A stretch of DNA of 61,069 nt, from assembly GCA_022826685.1 (NCBI GenBank), contig JAJDUL010000003.1, forward strand, positions 1 through 61,069, written 5' to 3'. The notes below the pieces were generated by a model. The model was not told the origin of the DNA and searched no databases. It saw only the letters and a program-made list of their open reading frames with translations. Source of the stretch: Gemmatimonadota bacterium (lineage in GTDB: Bacteria > Gemmatimonadota > Gemmatimonadetes > Palauibacterales > Palauibacteraceae). The stretch's first letter is position 1, and every line of letters begins with the position of its first letter. Shown piece after piece: positions 28,367 to 37,456 of this stretch. The position numbers were made by a program, and so were the translations under genes.

Positions 28367-31150
28367 ATGAAGATTCCGCAGTGTCTCTGCGGACAGACCT
28401 CAGCGGGGCCGATCGTCATCGCGGCAGCCCTGAGTCTGTCCTGCGGGGGGGACACGGCTGCCCCGGAGCCGACCACGCCGCCGCCTCCTCCACCGCCACG
28501 GCCCACGACACTCGTAATCTCGCCAGATAGCGTCCGGCTTACCGCGCTGGACGAGACCGAGCAACTGTCGGCAGACGTTCGCGATCAGAACGGACGTCCC
28601 GTGACCGGGATCACCATCGGCTGGGCCAGTGACGACACGCTGGTGGCAAAGGTGACGGGTTCCGGGCTCGTCCGGTCGACGGGGCCCGGCGTGGCGACGA
28701 TCAGGGTCACAGCGGGAGGGCTCTCCGCAATTGCGTCGGTGACCGTCGAGCAGGTGGTGGCCCAGGTCGTAATCTCGCCGCTGGTGGGCACGATCTTCGA
28801 GGGGGATTCGCTGCGGCTATCTGCGGTCGCGCGCGACGCGAACGAGTTCGCCGTGCCAGACGTCGTCTTCATCTGGACCTCGGGCGACGAGGGCGTGGCC
28901 ACCGTGGACTCGACCGGTCTCGTCCAGGCGCTGGCTCTCGGTGCCACGACGATCACGGCGCAAACAGGTGCGGTATCGGGGATGGCGGAACTCACCGTGA
29001 CCAGGCCCTCTATACCGCCCAATCCCGATGTGGATGTGGGTACTTCCCATTCACTCCAGGGCGCCGGGTTCAGAATCTCACACCGCTCCGTCCGTCACGG
29101 CAGGCCGGGGTGGACCGGCGCCATCGCGTATGGGGACTTCGACGGCGATGCTGACACGGACATCTTCTACTCTCCCGGCGATGGGTCCCGGAATCCGCTG
29201 CCCCCGGAACTATACACGAACGACGGAACGGGAACGTTCTCGTTCGCGCCCGGTTTCTTCGGCCCCGAAGCAGCCGGCGCCGTTCACGGGCGAAAGGCTC
29301 TCCCCGGCGACTTCAACGGGGACGGCCACATCGACGTCTTCGTGCTCGGCCACGGCTATGACCAGCCTCCGTTCCCCGGCGAAGCCCCCTATGTGCTGCT
29401 CTCATCACCCGGCGGATACGTGCTCGGCGAGGGACTCGATCACATCATCGGCTTCCATCACGGCGGAGCGTCGGCGGACATCGACGCCGATGGGGACCTG
29501 GATGTATTCGTAGCGGCGAACGACAGCCCGTTCTTTCTCCTCAACGACGGCAGGGGCGTCTTCAGGCAAACCAGAACGCGACTCGAGGGGATCGGGGACG
29601 ACGGGACGTATACCGCCATGTATACCGCCGAACTGGTCGATATTGACGGCGATCAGTACGTGGATCTGTTCGTGGCTGGCCACGAATACGAGGGCTTCTC
29701 CACGCAGATCCTTTGGGGTGACAAGAGCGGAGTGTTCAGCACGAGTAAGGCTACGCTCCTTCCCGAGATTCCGGGCTATGGGATTGTGGTCGATCTGGAC
29801 GCCAGCGACTTGGACGGAGACGGCAGGAAAGACCTCGTCATCAACCGAACCGGCGACGATTCCGGGCCTGGCTGGTACCGCGGATACCATTTGCAGTTGC
29901 TACGGCAGATGGGAGTACGCGGCTTCACGGATGTCACCCGCGAGCGCCTGACCGGGAACGAAGATCCTCAGGCCAACTGGCTACTCTGGATACGGATATG
30001 GGACGTGGACGAAGACGGTGACCCCGATCTTGTGGTTGACGACGAGACCACGAGCAACGTGTTCTGGACGAACGACGGGGCGGGCGGCTTCGGGCGGGGA
30101 GGGTTCATTTCGAGGAACTTCACCGTGGACGAAGGCAGCTCGCACTCCCTCCAGAATCCGCCGTTCCGGATCGACCACGCTCGCGTGCGCTCCGACCGGA
30201 CGGGGCACGCAATGGCAATGGCGTACGGGGACTTCACCGGGGATGGACACGCCGACGTCTTCTACGCGCCCGAGGATGCGGCATCCAGCTCGCTCCCTGC
30301 GGAGATGTACGCCGGGAACGGACAGGGAGACTTCACGCTGCAGACGGGCTTCGCCGGCGGGAACCCGCCCAGCCGGAGGAACGCGCGCAAAGCCCTACCC
30401 GGGGACTACAACGGAGACAACAGGCTTGACGTCCTGGTGCTGGGTCCCGAGGACGCGCCGTACCTCCTCCTGTCCACCGGAAGCGGATACGCTCGCGGCG
30501 AAGAACTGGAACGCTACGCAAGTGAAGGCCAGTACACGGGCGCAGCGGCGGACGTAGACGCGGACGGCGATCTGGATGTGTTTCTCTCCGCGCCGCGCTT
30601 GCTCCTCCTGAACGAAGGCGATGGCAGCTTCCTCGGGTCCGACCAACCCGTCGATCTTGGTGGGTTCGTCCTCGCGTCCGAGTTGGTGGATGTCGACGCG
30701 GATGGATACGTGGACCTGCTGGCGGGCGGTCACGAACAAGACGGTGACCGAACCCGGATTCTCTGGGGAGACAGCACCGGCGTCTTCGATGCCGCGAAGG
30801 GGACCGTGCTCCCGGGTGTGGCGAGCTACGGTGTCGTACTCGACATCGATGTCGGCGACACGGATGCCGACGGCGACAAGGATATCGTGATCAGCCGGAC
30901 CGGGGACGGAACGAGCCGAGGATTCTACGAGGGTCGCTACGTGCAGCTGATCGAGCAGAGAGGCGGTCGTCACTTTGTCGATGTTGCCGCGGACGCGATT
31001 GCCGGAAACCGGAATGATGAGGCCAACGGCATCCGGTGGTTGCGCATCTACGACGTGGACAGCGATGGCGACGTGGACATCGTGGCGGACGACTACTGGA
31101 CCAGCCTGATCTGGAGCAACGACGGATCCGGCCACTTCCAACGGAACTGA
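28367..31150 (+). CDS. Lipoprotein with two Big2 domains and duplicated FG-GAP module
   Basis: A 927-residue surface lipoprotein. A signal peptide ends in a lipobox-like A-L-S-L-S-C-G-G, followed by a Pro-rich linker. Two Ig-like (Big2) domains occupy about 45-125 and 130-215. From about 222 the protein has calcium-type FG-GAP/VCBS repeats with D-x-D-x-D-G-like loops (DFDGDADTD, DIDADGDLD and others). The repeat block is itself duplicated: S-H-S-L-Q opens both halves at about 224 and 588, and parallel motifs recur with a 360-residue offset. This suggests two propellers. ATG 28367 is the first start giving the signal peptide. Likely adhesive or sensory; no ligand is visible. Confidence 0.75.
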   Translation: MKIPQCLCGQTSAGPIVIAAALSLSCGGDTAAPEPTTPPPPPPPRPTTLVISPDSVRLTALDETEQLSADVRDQNGRPVTGITIGWASDDTLVAKVTGSGLVRSTGPGVATIRVTAGGLSAIASVTVEQVVAQVVISPLVGTIFEGDSLRLSAVARDANEFAVPDVVFIWTSGDEGVATVDSTGLVQALALGATTITAQTGAVSGMAELTVTRPSIPPNPDVDVGTSHSLQGAGFRISHRSVRHGRPGWTGAIAYGDFDGDADTDIFYSPGDGSRNPLPPELYTNDGTGTFSFAPGFFGPEAAGAVHGRKALPGDFNGDGHIDVFVLGHGYDQPPFPGEAPYVLLSSPGGYVLGEGLDHIIGFHHGGASADIDADGDLDVFVAANDSPFFLLNDGRGVFRQTRTRLEGIGDDGTYTAMYTAELVDIDGDQYVDLFVAGHEYEGFSTQILWGDKSGVFSTSKATLLPEIPGYGIVVDLDASDLDGDGRKDLVINRTGDDSGPGWYRGYHLQLLRQMGVRGFTDVTRERLTGNEDPQANWLLWIRIWDVDEDGDPDLVVDDETTSNVFWTNDGAGGFGRGGFISRNFTVDEGSSHSLQNPPFRIDHARVRSDRTGHAMAMAYGDFTGDGHADVFYAPEDAASSSLPAEMYAGNGQGDFTLQTGFAGGNPPSRRNARKALPGDYNGDNRLDVLVLGPEDAPYLLLSTGSGYARGEELERYASEGQYTGAAADVDADGDLDVFLSAPRLLLLNEGDGSFLGSDQPVDLGGFVLASELVDVDADGYVDLLAGGHEQDGDRTRILWGDSTGVFDAAKGTVLPGVASYGVVLDIDVGDTDADGDKDIVISRTGDGTSRGFYEGRYVQLIEQRGGRHFVDVAADAIAGNRNDEANGIRWLRIYDVDSDGDVDIVADDYWTSLIWSNDGSGHFQRN

Positions 31151-31348
31151 GCCGCGCGGCGGACGGTGGCCCGGCAGGCATCCGCGTGGCGACGCTGCTG
31201 ATTACCGGCGCGGACCTGTCGAGCGCGCGCAGTACCCGCGCAAGGCTGGAGTACCGAGGGGTCTACGGGATCTTTCCGCCGATGCTTGCGGGGCTGTCCC
31301 TCGACTCGAGGTTTCGTTAACCGGCCTCTACACTGCGGGCTCGCCGGC

Positions 31349-31990
31349 TCAGGGCTCGCTTGATGCGTTCGCCTCGCCGCGTAGGGCGTCGATGCGGCGG
31401 GCGACGGCGCTCTCGTACCCGGCCGGATTGAAGCCTTCGCACTTGTATCGGAAAGTCCCGGCCGGGTCTAGGCACAAGGTCGTGGGGTAGCCGCGGAGCG
31501 CCTCGAGATGTCCCTCGGGCTCTTAGGCGAACCGCCAGACGACCACATCCATGGCGGCATCGAACAGGCGTTCCGCCACCAGTCGCTCGACCACGAGCCC
31601 CGGCGGCTCAGCCACCACGGCCGCGGGGCGCGTCACGATTCCGGCCCCCGGGGCGTGACCTGAGCCGGTTCTGGAACTCGATCAGTGGGCGCCAGTAGCG
31701 CGGTACGTCGGCGAAACGGCCCCGGCCGGGGGCCGACTCCCGACGCTCCAGCTAGCGTTCCGCCTCCGCCTATCTGCCCAGCATGTTGAAGCCGATCGCG
31801 AGCCGGTAGAGGATCGAGGGTTCGACCTCCGCCTCTCCCCCTGCGTCGCCCTTCATGCCGGGCCGCGAGTGCGTCGAGCGCCGTCCCGCTGGAGTCCCTC
31901 ACGGTCTAGCCGCAGTCGCCTCCCTTGAGATCCGCGAACGCGACCCCCAGGCTGCCGATGTGGTGGCGCACCAACCTCATCATTCGGACT
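31349..31990 (-). pseudogene. Decayed thioredoxin-like/TPR gene
   Basis: Read on the minus strand, the last ~55 codons before TGA 31349 resemble the C-terminal part of a TlpA/thioredoxin-type protein: G-Y-P-T-T-L-C-L-D-P-A-G, then F-R-Y-K-C-E-G-F. An in-frame TAA interrupts this right after V-V-W-R-F-A. Further 5', a TPR-like stretch (L-A-I-G-F-N-M-L-G-R) is followed by two TAG codons a few residues apart (one replaces a codon before A-E-A-E-R, one follows it). At least one frame change separates them from the more N-terminal S-S-G-T-A-L-D-A-L-A-A-R block. Several independent lesions make this a relic. The left and right limits are approximate. Confidence 0.7.
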
Positions 31991-32382
31991 CGCCTCAAGG
32001 CGCTCCGAGACGATCCGCCATACGTGTCACCCGCGCGCGATCGAAATCAGGCGTCTCCCTGAACGCTGTCCCCGTGACGCGTCGACCTCTTGGAGCCGGA
32101 CGGCTTCGACCAAGCCATAGAGGGTTGTGAGCTGGACTTCCACACAACCTCCCCGCCAATCGTGCTCGCGGATGAGGACCCGGTGCGCGCTCTCATTGAG
32201 CCCGCGACACCCGGATCCCGCCACGCCTTGGAGGCCACGGTCAGACGCCATCGGTCCAGCGCCTGCCCGAATCCAGCATCGCAGTGACCGGCAGAGACGC
32301 GGCCTTGATCGGATCGAGTAATGAGGCAGCCGACCCCTCAGGATCGCGAGCGGCCGGCGCTTCGATGCGACGTTTCGCCTGG
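31991..32382. other. Non-coding or decayed stretch
   Basis: About 390 bp between the pseudogene and the lipoprotein gene. Short open frames exist on both strands, but none has a plausible start, codon use or recognisable domain. It may be the degraded 5' part of the neighbouring pseudogene. I see no repeats, RNA gene or clear terminator in it. Confidence 0.4.
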
Positions 32383-32826
32383 TTAGGGGCGATGCGACTC
32401 CTCGGGTCGGCCAGTCTTCGCCACCTCGGCGACAGCCCGCACCTTCTCCGCCTCCGCCTCCAAGTGCGCACGCAGACGATAACGTGCGACCGCCGCCCGA
32501 CAGTCTCCGGTCCTACCGAATCCCGTCTTGGCGGACCAGCCGAACAAGGCGGCAAGTCCCCCCGCCACCACTCGAATGTTGTCCTCTTGCTCCTCCAGAT
32601 CCTCGCTGGGGACCCCAAAGATGGCCGCTCCCAGGCCGGCCGCCGCTACTGCTACGTCTCCGATGGGGAAAAGGGCGGACTCTGTGCATTCCCCCGGCGC
32701 GACCATCGGTTCTGTGTCTTCCCGGTTGTTCGGATCGGCCGGCGGCCCCGACACGAACGCGAGAGAACAGCCCGATAACACGCACACAAGCAGGCACGAA
32801 GCGAAAGCGCGGAGATGAATTTTCAT
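32383..32826 (-). CDS. Lipoprotein of unknown function, family member A
   Basis: A 147-residue lipoprotein. The signal peptide MKIHLRAFASCLLVC ends in lipobox L-S-G-C with Cys 20. It then has a short P-P-containing segment, a Cys in G-E-C-T, a hydrophobic Ala/Gly helix (about 55-80), and T-G-D-C-R near 115, followed by a charged C-terminal helix. The order (lipobox, PP, xDCT/ECT, hydrophobic segment, DCR) matches the lipoprotein at 37052-37456 and a broken copy at 34945-35313. I do not recognise a named family. A good GAGAGGA site precedes the ATG. The conserved Cys pair after the lipobox could form a disulfide. Confidence 0.7.
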   Translation of the reverse strand: MKIHLRAFASCLLVCVLSGCSLAFVSGPPADPNNREDTEPMVAPGECTESALFPIGDVAVAAAGLGAAIFGVPSEDLEEQEDNIRVVAGGLAALFGWSAKTGFGRTGDCRAAVARYRLRAHLEAEAEKVRAVAEVAKTGRPEESHRP

Positions 32827-33055
32827 GGCACTGTCCTCTCATTCTCGGGATTACCGTGCCGACTTTGCCACCGTTCGAACGCCCCACGTCGTAGGGACGC
32901 TCCGAATCGCCCAAATCCCCATACACCCAAGCACCAATGAGCGGGCCGGCTCCGACAACTGGCGCCGCCTTCCCGACTAGGCGTTCGCCAACTTGGTTTT
33001 GTTTCGAATCCGTCTATACGTATGATAACGGGTTGCGTCGCGTTGAACTCCAGAT

Positions 33056-33658
33056 TCACCACCGATAGCTCCATTGAATCGGCCATCTTGAGTAATCTCC
33101 AGTACCGCAGTATTTCCATGAGTCGGTGTCAATCACTGCGACATGCTTCCACCCGGGGGTCTCTTGATACGTGGCCCAATAGCCGTTTCCCCTCGGCACG
33201 AGACCTGTGCGAGATTCCGTCCTTTTTGTCTTGAACCAGCTGAGAACATCAAAAGCGCGAATGGGTCTCCCAGCAGCACAGCGCGCTGTGATCTGATTGA
33301 AGTATAAAAGATCTGTATAGCCTGCCTGTATGAAGGCATTCGACAAATAGTGAGCGCAATTGTTAGTGTATTTGAGACCGCAAGCACATATGTGTGAGTA
33401 GTAACGGCACACATCGCTCAAAGGTGCTGCGGGTCCTTCATGGGGATCATCTATTGGAGCGATAACGTGCGGCGTCTTATCTTCGCGAGCGGCCGAAGAT
33501 GTCACTACTGGGATAAATTCCGTGGCATCCGGTATGTAGATATCTTCAGGGTCAATACCGTCATGGAGCGGAGTCCACAAGAAAACGCCAGGAGTGTCGC
33601 TGCCCGTCCGTGGATCGGGCCGAACGGTAATGAAATCGCCGTGCGTCTTTGCGTCCAT
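33056..33658 (-). CDS. Low-GC protein with C/H residues of an NlpC/P60- or amidase-like enzyme
   Basis: A 200-residue protein of unknown family. C101 sits in N-N-C-A-H-Y-L-S at the start of a predicted helix, and H172 lies in W-K-H-V-A-V-I-D at the start of a strand. This Cys-helix then strand-His order is that of papain-fold NlpC/P60/CHAP and T6SS amidase-type enzymes. No signal peptide is present. The base composition is clearly lower in GC than the neighbours, suggesting recent transfer. ATG 33658 has GAGGA at ideal distance. A TTG at 33709 would add 17 residues but has a weak site. The cell-wall-hydrolase reading is an inference from residue spacing only. Confidence 0.6.
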   Translation of the reverse strand: MDAKTHGDFITVRPDPRTGSDTPGVFLWTPLHDGIDPEDIYIPDATEFIPVVTSSAAREDKTPHVIAPIDDPHEGPAAPLSDVCRYYSHICACGLKYTNNCAHYLSNAFIQAGYTDLLYFNQITARCAAGRPIRAFDVLSWFKTKRTESRTGLVPRGNGYWATYQETPGWKHVAVIDTDSWKYCGTGDYSRWPIQWSYRW

Positions 33659-34120
33659 TGACAAATCCTCGTCGGAGGAAGTCGCTAATTCACGAAACGC
33701 ATAATTCAAGTTCCACGTGACGTCGGTGAGTTGTTCACCTCACGACCGACATAAACGTCGGCGGGACCAAACCCCACCAACTCCGTGCCGGGAGCAACGA
33801 ATCGCACCGACGCTCACGGGGTTACGACAAATGCAAGCTAGGGGAATCACGTCTCGCAGCCAATACGTTGCCAAGACATGGCGGCTGCTGACGTTCACGG
33901 TCAGGATGGAGCTGTGGCTTGTTGCGGCCCGCCAGGAGTCGGGGCGTGTGCAGTGTCGATCTTTTCGGACGTATGGGAGTTGTGCGGCCTGGACGCTGTG
34001 TGCGCGATCCACGCGGCAGAGCCGGTGCCTCGCCGGGCCGTAGATCTCTGGAGGCTGCGCTTCTAATCCGCCGGGCTCCAGCGGCGGATCGAACTGATAA
34101 GCGACTTCGCAGGAGACGCA
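33659..34120. other. Intergenic stretch without recognised gene
   Basis: About 460 bp between two divergent genes. The left 60 bp is probably the 5' leader of the low-GC gene. The rest has only short open frames lacking good starts. A GTGAG-CTCAC partial inverted repeat occurs at about 33725-33743. I see no RNA gene. Confidence 0.4.
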
Positions 34121-34501
34121 ATGTCACGAACCAAGACGGACTTTCTGGAAGATCAGCAGGGCAATCTTTCAATGCGGTTGATGAGCATCAGCACGCTTGC
34201 GGCCAGCATCGCCTTCGGGCTGGTCTCGGTGCTGCATTCCGCGCGGAACGGTCCCAATGGGCTCTACATCACGATGGCGTTCCTCATCGCCGCCTTCGCT
34301 CCGAGGGCTCCGCAGAAGTTCGCCGGGGTGAGGTTCCCCCAGTTACCCGCCGCTCCGGAAGCTGCGGTGCAAATGGTAAAGGACAAGCCCGGGACGCCCG
34401 AGACCTGTGAGCTCGGCATACAGGGGTTTCGATTTGCCGCGAAGCTGTCGAACAGCAAGGCCACTCTAGGTTCGACTCATCGTGGGTCTGCGGTCCGTTA
34501 A
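34121..34501 (+). CDS. Small membrane protein, holin-like organisation
   Basis: A 126-residue protein. The N-terminus is charged (SRTKTDFLEDQQGN) and is followed by two hydrophobic helices at about 20-40 and 48-62 with a short polar turn. This resembles small phage-type membrane proteins that start with an L-E-D-x-x-G-N block before two helices. After about residue 75 the sequence loses hydrophobic pattern and may be non-homologous tail or frame-shifted ending. A clear AGGAGA site precedes the ATG. The neighbourhood downstream consists of broken genes, so truncation is possible. Function is not assignable. Confidence 0.5.
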   Translation: MSRTKTDFLEDQQGNLSMRLMSISTLAASIAFGLVSVLHSARNGPNGLYITMAFLIAAFAPRAPQKFAGVRFPQLPAAPEAAVQMVKDKPGTPETCELGIQGFRFAAKLSNSKATLGSTHRGSAVR

Positions 34502-34639
34502 AGACAAGAAGAACTTCGACAGCGACCCCAAAATCCATCTCGCCGTGCGGGATGCGATGCCGGCGGGAGTGTTCTGGACGAGTTGACCATGGTCGCCGCC
34601 GTCAAAGCGACCGCGACGGCTGCTTCCGGTGCCTGGGAT

Positions 34640-34853
34640 CAGTTCTCGCTGGGGAAGCCGTCGGGGCCGCCTTCCAGGAGGCCTCCGAGAACGAACAGAC
34701 CGATACCTCACAGGATCACACCCACGAGGGCTGCGTAACGCCCCCAGCCGGGCCCGAACCAAGCCAGCGCTCCACCCGGCAGCGCCCCGCCCGCGCAGCA
34801 GCCGACCAGTGTGCGATACCATCCAGTACTTCGGCGATCGGCTAGGCAGCCAT
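34640..34853 (-). pseudogene. Broken copy of the small membrane protein at 43171-43383
   Basis: The minus strand carries P-K-Y-W, then (after a small deletion and frame change) Y-R-T-L-V-G, followed by G-G-A-L-A-W-F-G-P-G-W-G-R-Y-A-A-L-V-G-V. The last block is nearly identical to residues 32-50 of the intact gene at 43171-43383. A TGA interrupts it soon after V-I-L, and an in-frame TAG lies near the start. The copy is therefore non-functional. It lies directly beside a second broken copy of another gene, so both may stem from one duplicated segment. Confidence 0.7.
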
Positions 34854-34944
34854 GTCCCCATGATCCTCACCGAATGTGCAGCGGCCGCGGACGCCAAGGA
34901 GCCACGCCACCCTGGCGAGGTACGCCGCAGCGGAGGGAGACACC

Positions 34945-35313
34945 ATGTCCCGATGTCGCCTTTCCGCGCCCATCGCGTCCTTCGTCGTGGCCGTTGCCCA
35001 GGTCTCCAGCGCGTGCTTCCATGCTTCTTCATGCGACGACCGCCTACGACCGAGGGACCCTGGCGGGTGGCGACTTCGCCCGCAGCGTTGCCACTCTCGT
35101 TATCGGCAGGGTCATCAGACTGAGCCGCCTTGGACAGGTGGCGGGAATCTGGCGGGACTCGCGCGATGCGTTCGACACCGAGGCGGCACGCCGAAGGAGT
35201 GGCCAGCCGACCGCTTCACTGTGGGGAGCGTGATCTCGGTGGAGACGTTGTTGGGAGCCTGCGCAGGGGCCAGTGTGCGTCATGGAACGAAGGAGGCCAC
35301 CCCTAGCAGCTAG
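34945..35313 (+). pseudogene. Frameshifted copy of the lipoprotein at 37052-37456
   Basis: The start ATG, its AGGGAG site and a signal-peptide-like N-terminus are kept, but the body is split over three frames. One frame holds F-M-R-R-P-P-T-T-E-G-P (compare F-M-R-R-P-P-K-G-E-G-P in the intact gene). Another holds V-A-G-I-W-R-D-S-R-D-A-F-D (compare V-A-A-G-I-W-G-D-S-R-D-A-F-D). DNA identity to 37110-37280 is obvious over long stretches. At least two indels are needed to restore the frame. It is a relic of a duplication, located 1.7 kb from its intact copy. Confidence 0.75.
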
Positions 35314-35324
35314 GACTGACGGGC

Positions 35325-36980
35325 GTGAATTTGGCCCAGCTTACGATTGATCGTTCGACGACTCCCGCGCGCCTCCGATACGGGGAGCGATTCAACGCGG
35401 CGGCGTGGTACATCGACCGGCATGCGGCGGAGGGACGGGGCGACAGGGTCGCCATCGAGCAGGCCGGGATGATCGTCACCTACGATGAACTGGCGCGGCG
35501 GGTCGGGCAGACCGGGAACGCGCTCCTCGCGCTCGGGCTCGTGCCGGGCGACCGCATGCTGATGGTCGTGAAGGACTGTCCGGAGTTCTTCCATTTCTTC
35601 TGGGGGGCGATCAAGGCGGGGATCGTGCCCGTGCCCGTGAGCTACCTCGTGCGGGCGAAGGATCTCGCGTTCATCATCGCCGACTCGGAGTGCCGGGCCG
35701 TCGTCTATTCGCCGGAGTTCGCGGCGGAGGTCGTGCCCGCGCTGGCGGCGGCGCGGACCGGAGCCCGCGGTCTCGCGCTCCAAGCGGAGGGCGGGGTGCT
35801 CGACGACGTGGACGCAGCTCCCTCGGAGCTTCAGGCGGTGCCGGCGCGCCCCGACGATATCGCTTTCTGGCTCTACTCCTCCGGCACCACGGGTCGCCCC
35901 AAGGGGGTGCCGCACCGGCATCGGGACATGCCCGCCACCTGCGAGCACTACGCGGTGGGGATCCTCGGACTGGGCGCGGAGGACCGCTGCTACTCCGCGG
36001 CGAAGCTCTTCTTCGCGTACGGCCTCGGGAACGCGATGACCTTCCCGCTTTGGGTGGGAGGCACCGCGATCCTCGACGAGCGCCGCCCGACTCCCGCGAC
36101 GACGTTCGAGACGATCGAGACGCTGCGTCCCACCGCGTACTTCGGCGTGCCGACGCTGTACGCGGCGCAGTTGCAGGCGCTGGATCAGGCCGACGCGGCC
36201 GACGGTGGTCCGGCTCGTGGCGGGCCGGCGGGGCAGGGAAGTCCCGATCTGGGTTCGCTGAGGCTCTGCGTGTCCGCGGGAGAGGCGCTGCCCCCGGACC
36301 TCTTCCGCCGCTGGAAGGTCGCCACCGGTCTCGAGATTCTCGACGGGATCGGCTCCACCGAGGCGCTCCACATCTTCATCTCCAACGCGCCGGGCGAGGT
36401 GAAGCCCGGGAGCACCGGCCGCGTCGTCCCCGGCTACGAGGCGCGGATCGTGGGCGAAGCCGGCGCCGAGGCGGATCCCGGCGAGGCCGGACAACTCGAG
36501 ATCCGCGGCGACTCGACGACCCCCGGCTACTGGAACCGTCCGGAACTCGAGGGATGGACGATCGTCGACGGCTGGCTCCGCACGGGAGACCAGTACGTGT
36601 GCGACGCCGAAGGCTGGTTCCACTACCAGGGCCGCGCCGACGACATGATCAAGGTGGGCGGGATCTGGTGCTCTCCGTTCGACATCGAGGCCCGTCTCAT
36701 GGAACATCCGTCGGTGCTGGAGGCGGCGGTCGTGGGCCGCGAGGACGACCACGGCCTCGTGAAGCCGGAGGCGCACGTCGTGCTCTCGGAGCCGCTCCGG
36801 GAGACGGCGGGCGCGCCGTCCGCCGCCGACACGCTGACGGCGGAACTCGTCGCGCATTGCCAGGAGGGTCTCCCGCGCTACATGTATCCGCGCTGGATCC
36901 GGTTCGTCGCCGAACTCCCGAAGACGGCGACAGGGAAGATCCAGCGGTTCCGGCTCCGCTCGTCATCCCTGTTGCGGTGA
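35325..36980 (+). CDS. AMP-forming CoA ligase, benzoate-CoA-ligase-like
   Basis: A 551-residue ANL-superfamily enzyme that activates a carboxylic acid as acyl-AMP and then acyl-CoA. The P-loop-like A3 motif S-S-G-T-T-G-R-P-K-G is near 186. Later motifs include G-E-A-L-P, S-T-E-A-L-H near 343, the hinge D-x-W-L-R-T-G-D-Q-Y near 415, and the catalytic Lys in P-K-T-A-T-G-K-I-Q-R near 540. The F-F-A-Y-G-L-G-N-A-M-T-F-P and F-G-V-P-T-L-Y-A blocks follow the benzoate-CoA ligase (BadA) type. The real substrate may be another aromatic or short acid; no ring-cleavage genes are nearby. GTG 35325 begins just after the lipoprotein pseudogene. Confidence 0.85.
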   Translation: MNLAQLTIDRSTTPARLRYGERFNAAAWYIDRHAAEGRGDRVAIEQAGMIVTYDELARRVGQTGNALLALGLVPGDRMLMVVKDCPEFFHFFWGAIKAGIVPVPVSYLVRAKDLAFIIADSECRAVVYSPEFAAEVVPALAAARTGARGLALQAEGGVLDDVDAAPSELQAVPARPDDIAFWLYSSGTTGRPKGVPHRHRDMPATCEHYAVGILGLGAEDRCYSAAKLFFAYGLGNAMTFPLWVGGTAILDERRPTPATTFETIETLRPTAYFGVPTLYAAQLQALDQADAADGGPARGGPAGQGSPDLGSLRLCVSAGEALPPDLFRRWKVATGLEILDGIGSTEALHIFISNAPGEVKPGSTGRVVPGYEARIVGEAGAEADPGEAGQLEIRGDSTTPGYWNRPELEGWTIVDGWLRTGDQYVCDAEGWFHYQGRADDMIKVGGIWCSPFDIEARLMEHPSVLEAAVVGREDDHGLVKPEAHVVLSEPLRETAGAPSAADTLTAELVAHCQEGLPRYMYPRWIRFVAELPKTATGKIQRFRLRSSSLLR

Positions 36981-37051
36981 CCCGGCTGACGGATCCGTCG
37001 TCAACAGGTTGAGAACCCGCTCGACCGGGCTATATCCGCTGAGGAGAAGTC

Positions 37052-37456
37052 ATGTTCGAACGTCGTCGTGTCGCAGTGGTCGCGGTGCTCGCGGGCGCCC
37101 TGCTCTGGAGCGGGTGTTCCATGCTCTTCATGCGAAGACCGCCCAAGGGCGAGGGACCGGTGGCGTTGGGCGATTGCACCCGCAGCCTCGCCGCGCCGAT
37201 CATCGATAGCGTCGTCGGATTGGTCAACGTCGGAGTGGCGGCGGGGATCTGGGGAGACTCGCGCGACGCGTTCGATTCTGATAAGGCCTACGACGAGTAC
37301 CGCTTCTACACCGGCCTCTCGTCGGGCATGTACGCCGTCTCCGCGATCCACGGTTTCAGGTGGAGCGAAGATTGTCGAAGCCGCAATACGCTGAGCGAAC
37401 AGGCGATCCGCGACCATCTCCGCGTCCTGGCAGCGCAGCAACGGGGCGACCGCTGA
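37052..37456 (+). CDS. Lipoprotein of unknown function, family member B
   Basis: A 134-residue lipoprotein. The signal peptide has an Arg-rich n-region and lipobox W-S-G-C (Cys 22). The mature part has M-R-R-P-P, a G-D-C-T segment, a hydrophobic segment (about 48-66), D-S-R-D-A-F-D, a short Tyr-rich part, and W-S-E-D-C-R-S near 110. It shares this order with the lipoprotein at 32383-32826 and with the pseudogene at 34945-35313. The site GAGGAGAAG precedes ATG. The stop overlaps the start of the next gene in CTGA, so it is coupled to a PorT-like barrel. The pairing suggests they act together at the outer membrane. Confidence 0.75.
   Translation: MFERRRVAVVAVLAGALLWSGCSMLFMRRPPKGEGPVALGDCTRSLAAPIIDSVVGLVNVGVAAGIWGDSRDAFDSDKAYDEYRFYTGLSSGMYAVSAIHGFRWSEDCRSRNTLSEQAIRDHLRVLAAQQRGDR

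Noticed and set aside
33710-34120. Short frames as remnants of an integrase or transposase
   Set aside because: No catalytic residues or characteristic motifs could be recognised in any frame.
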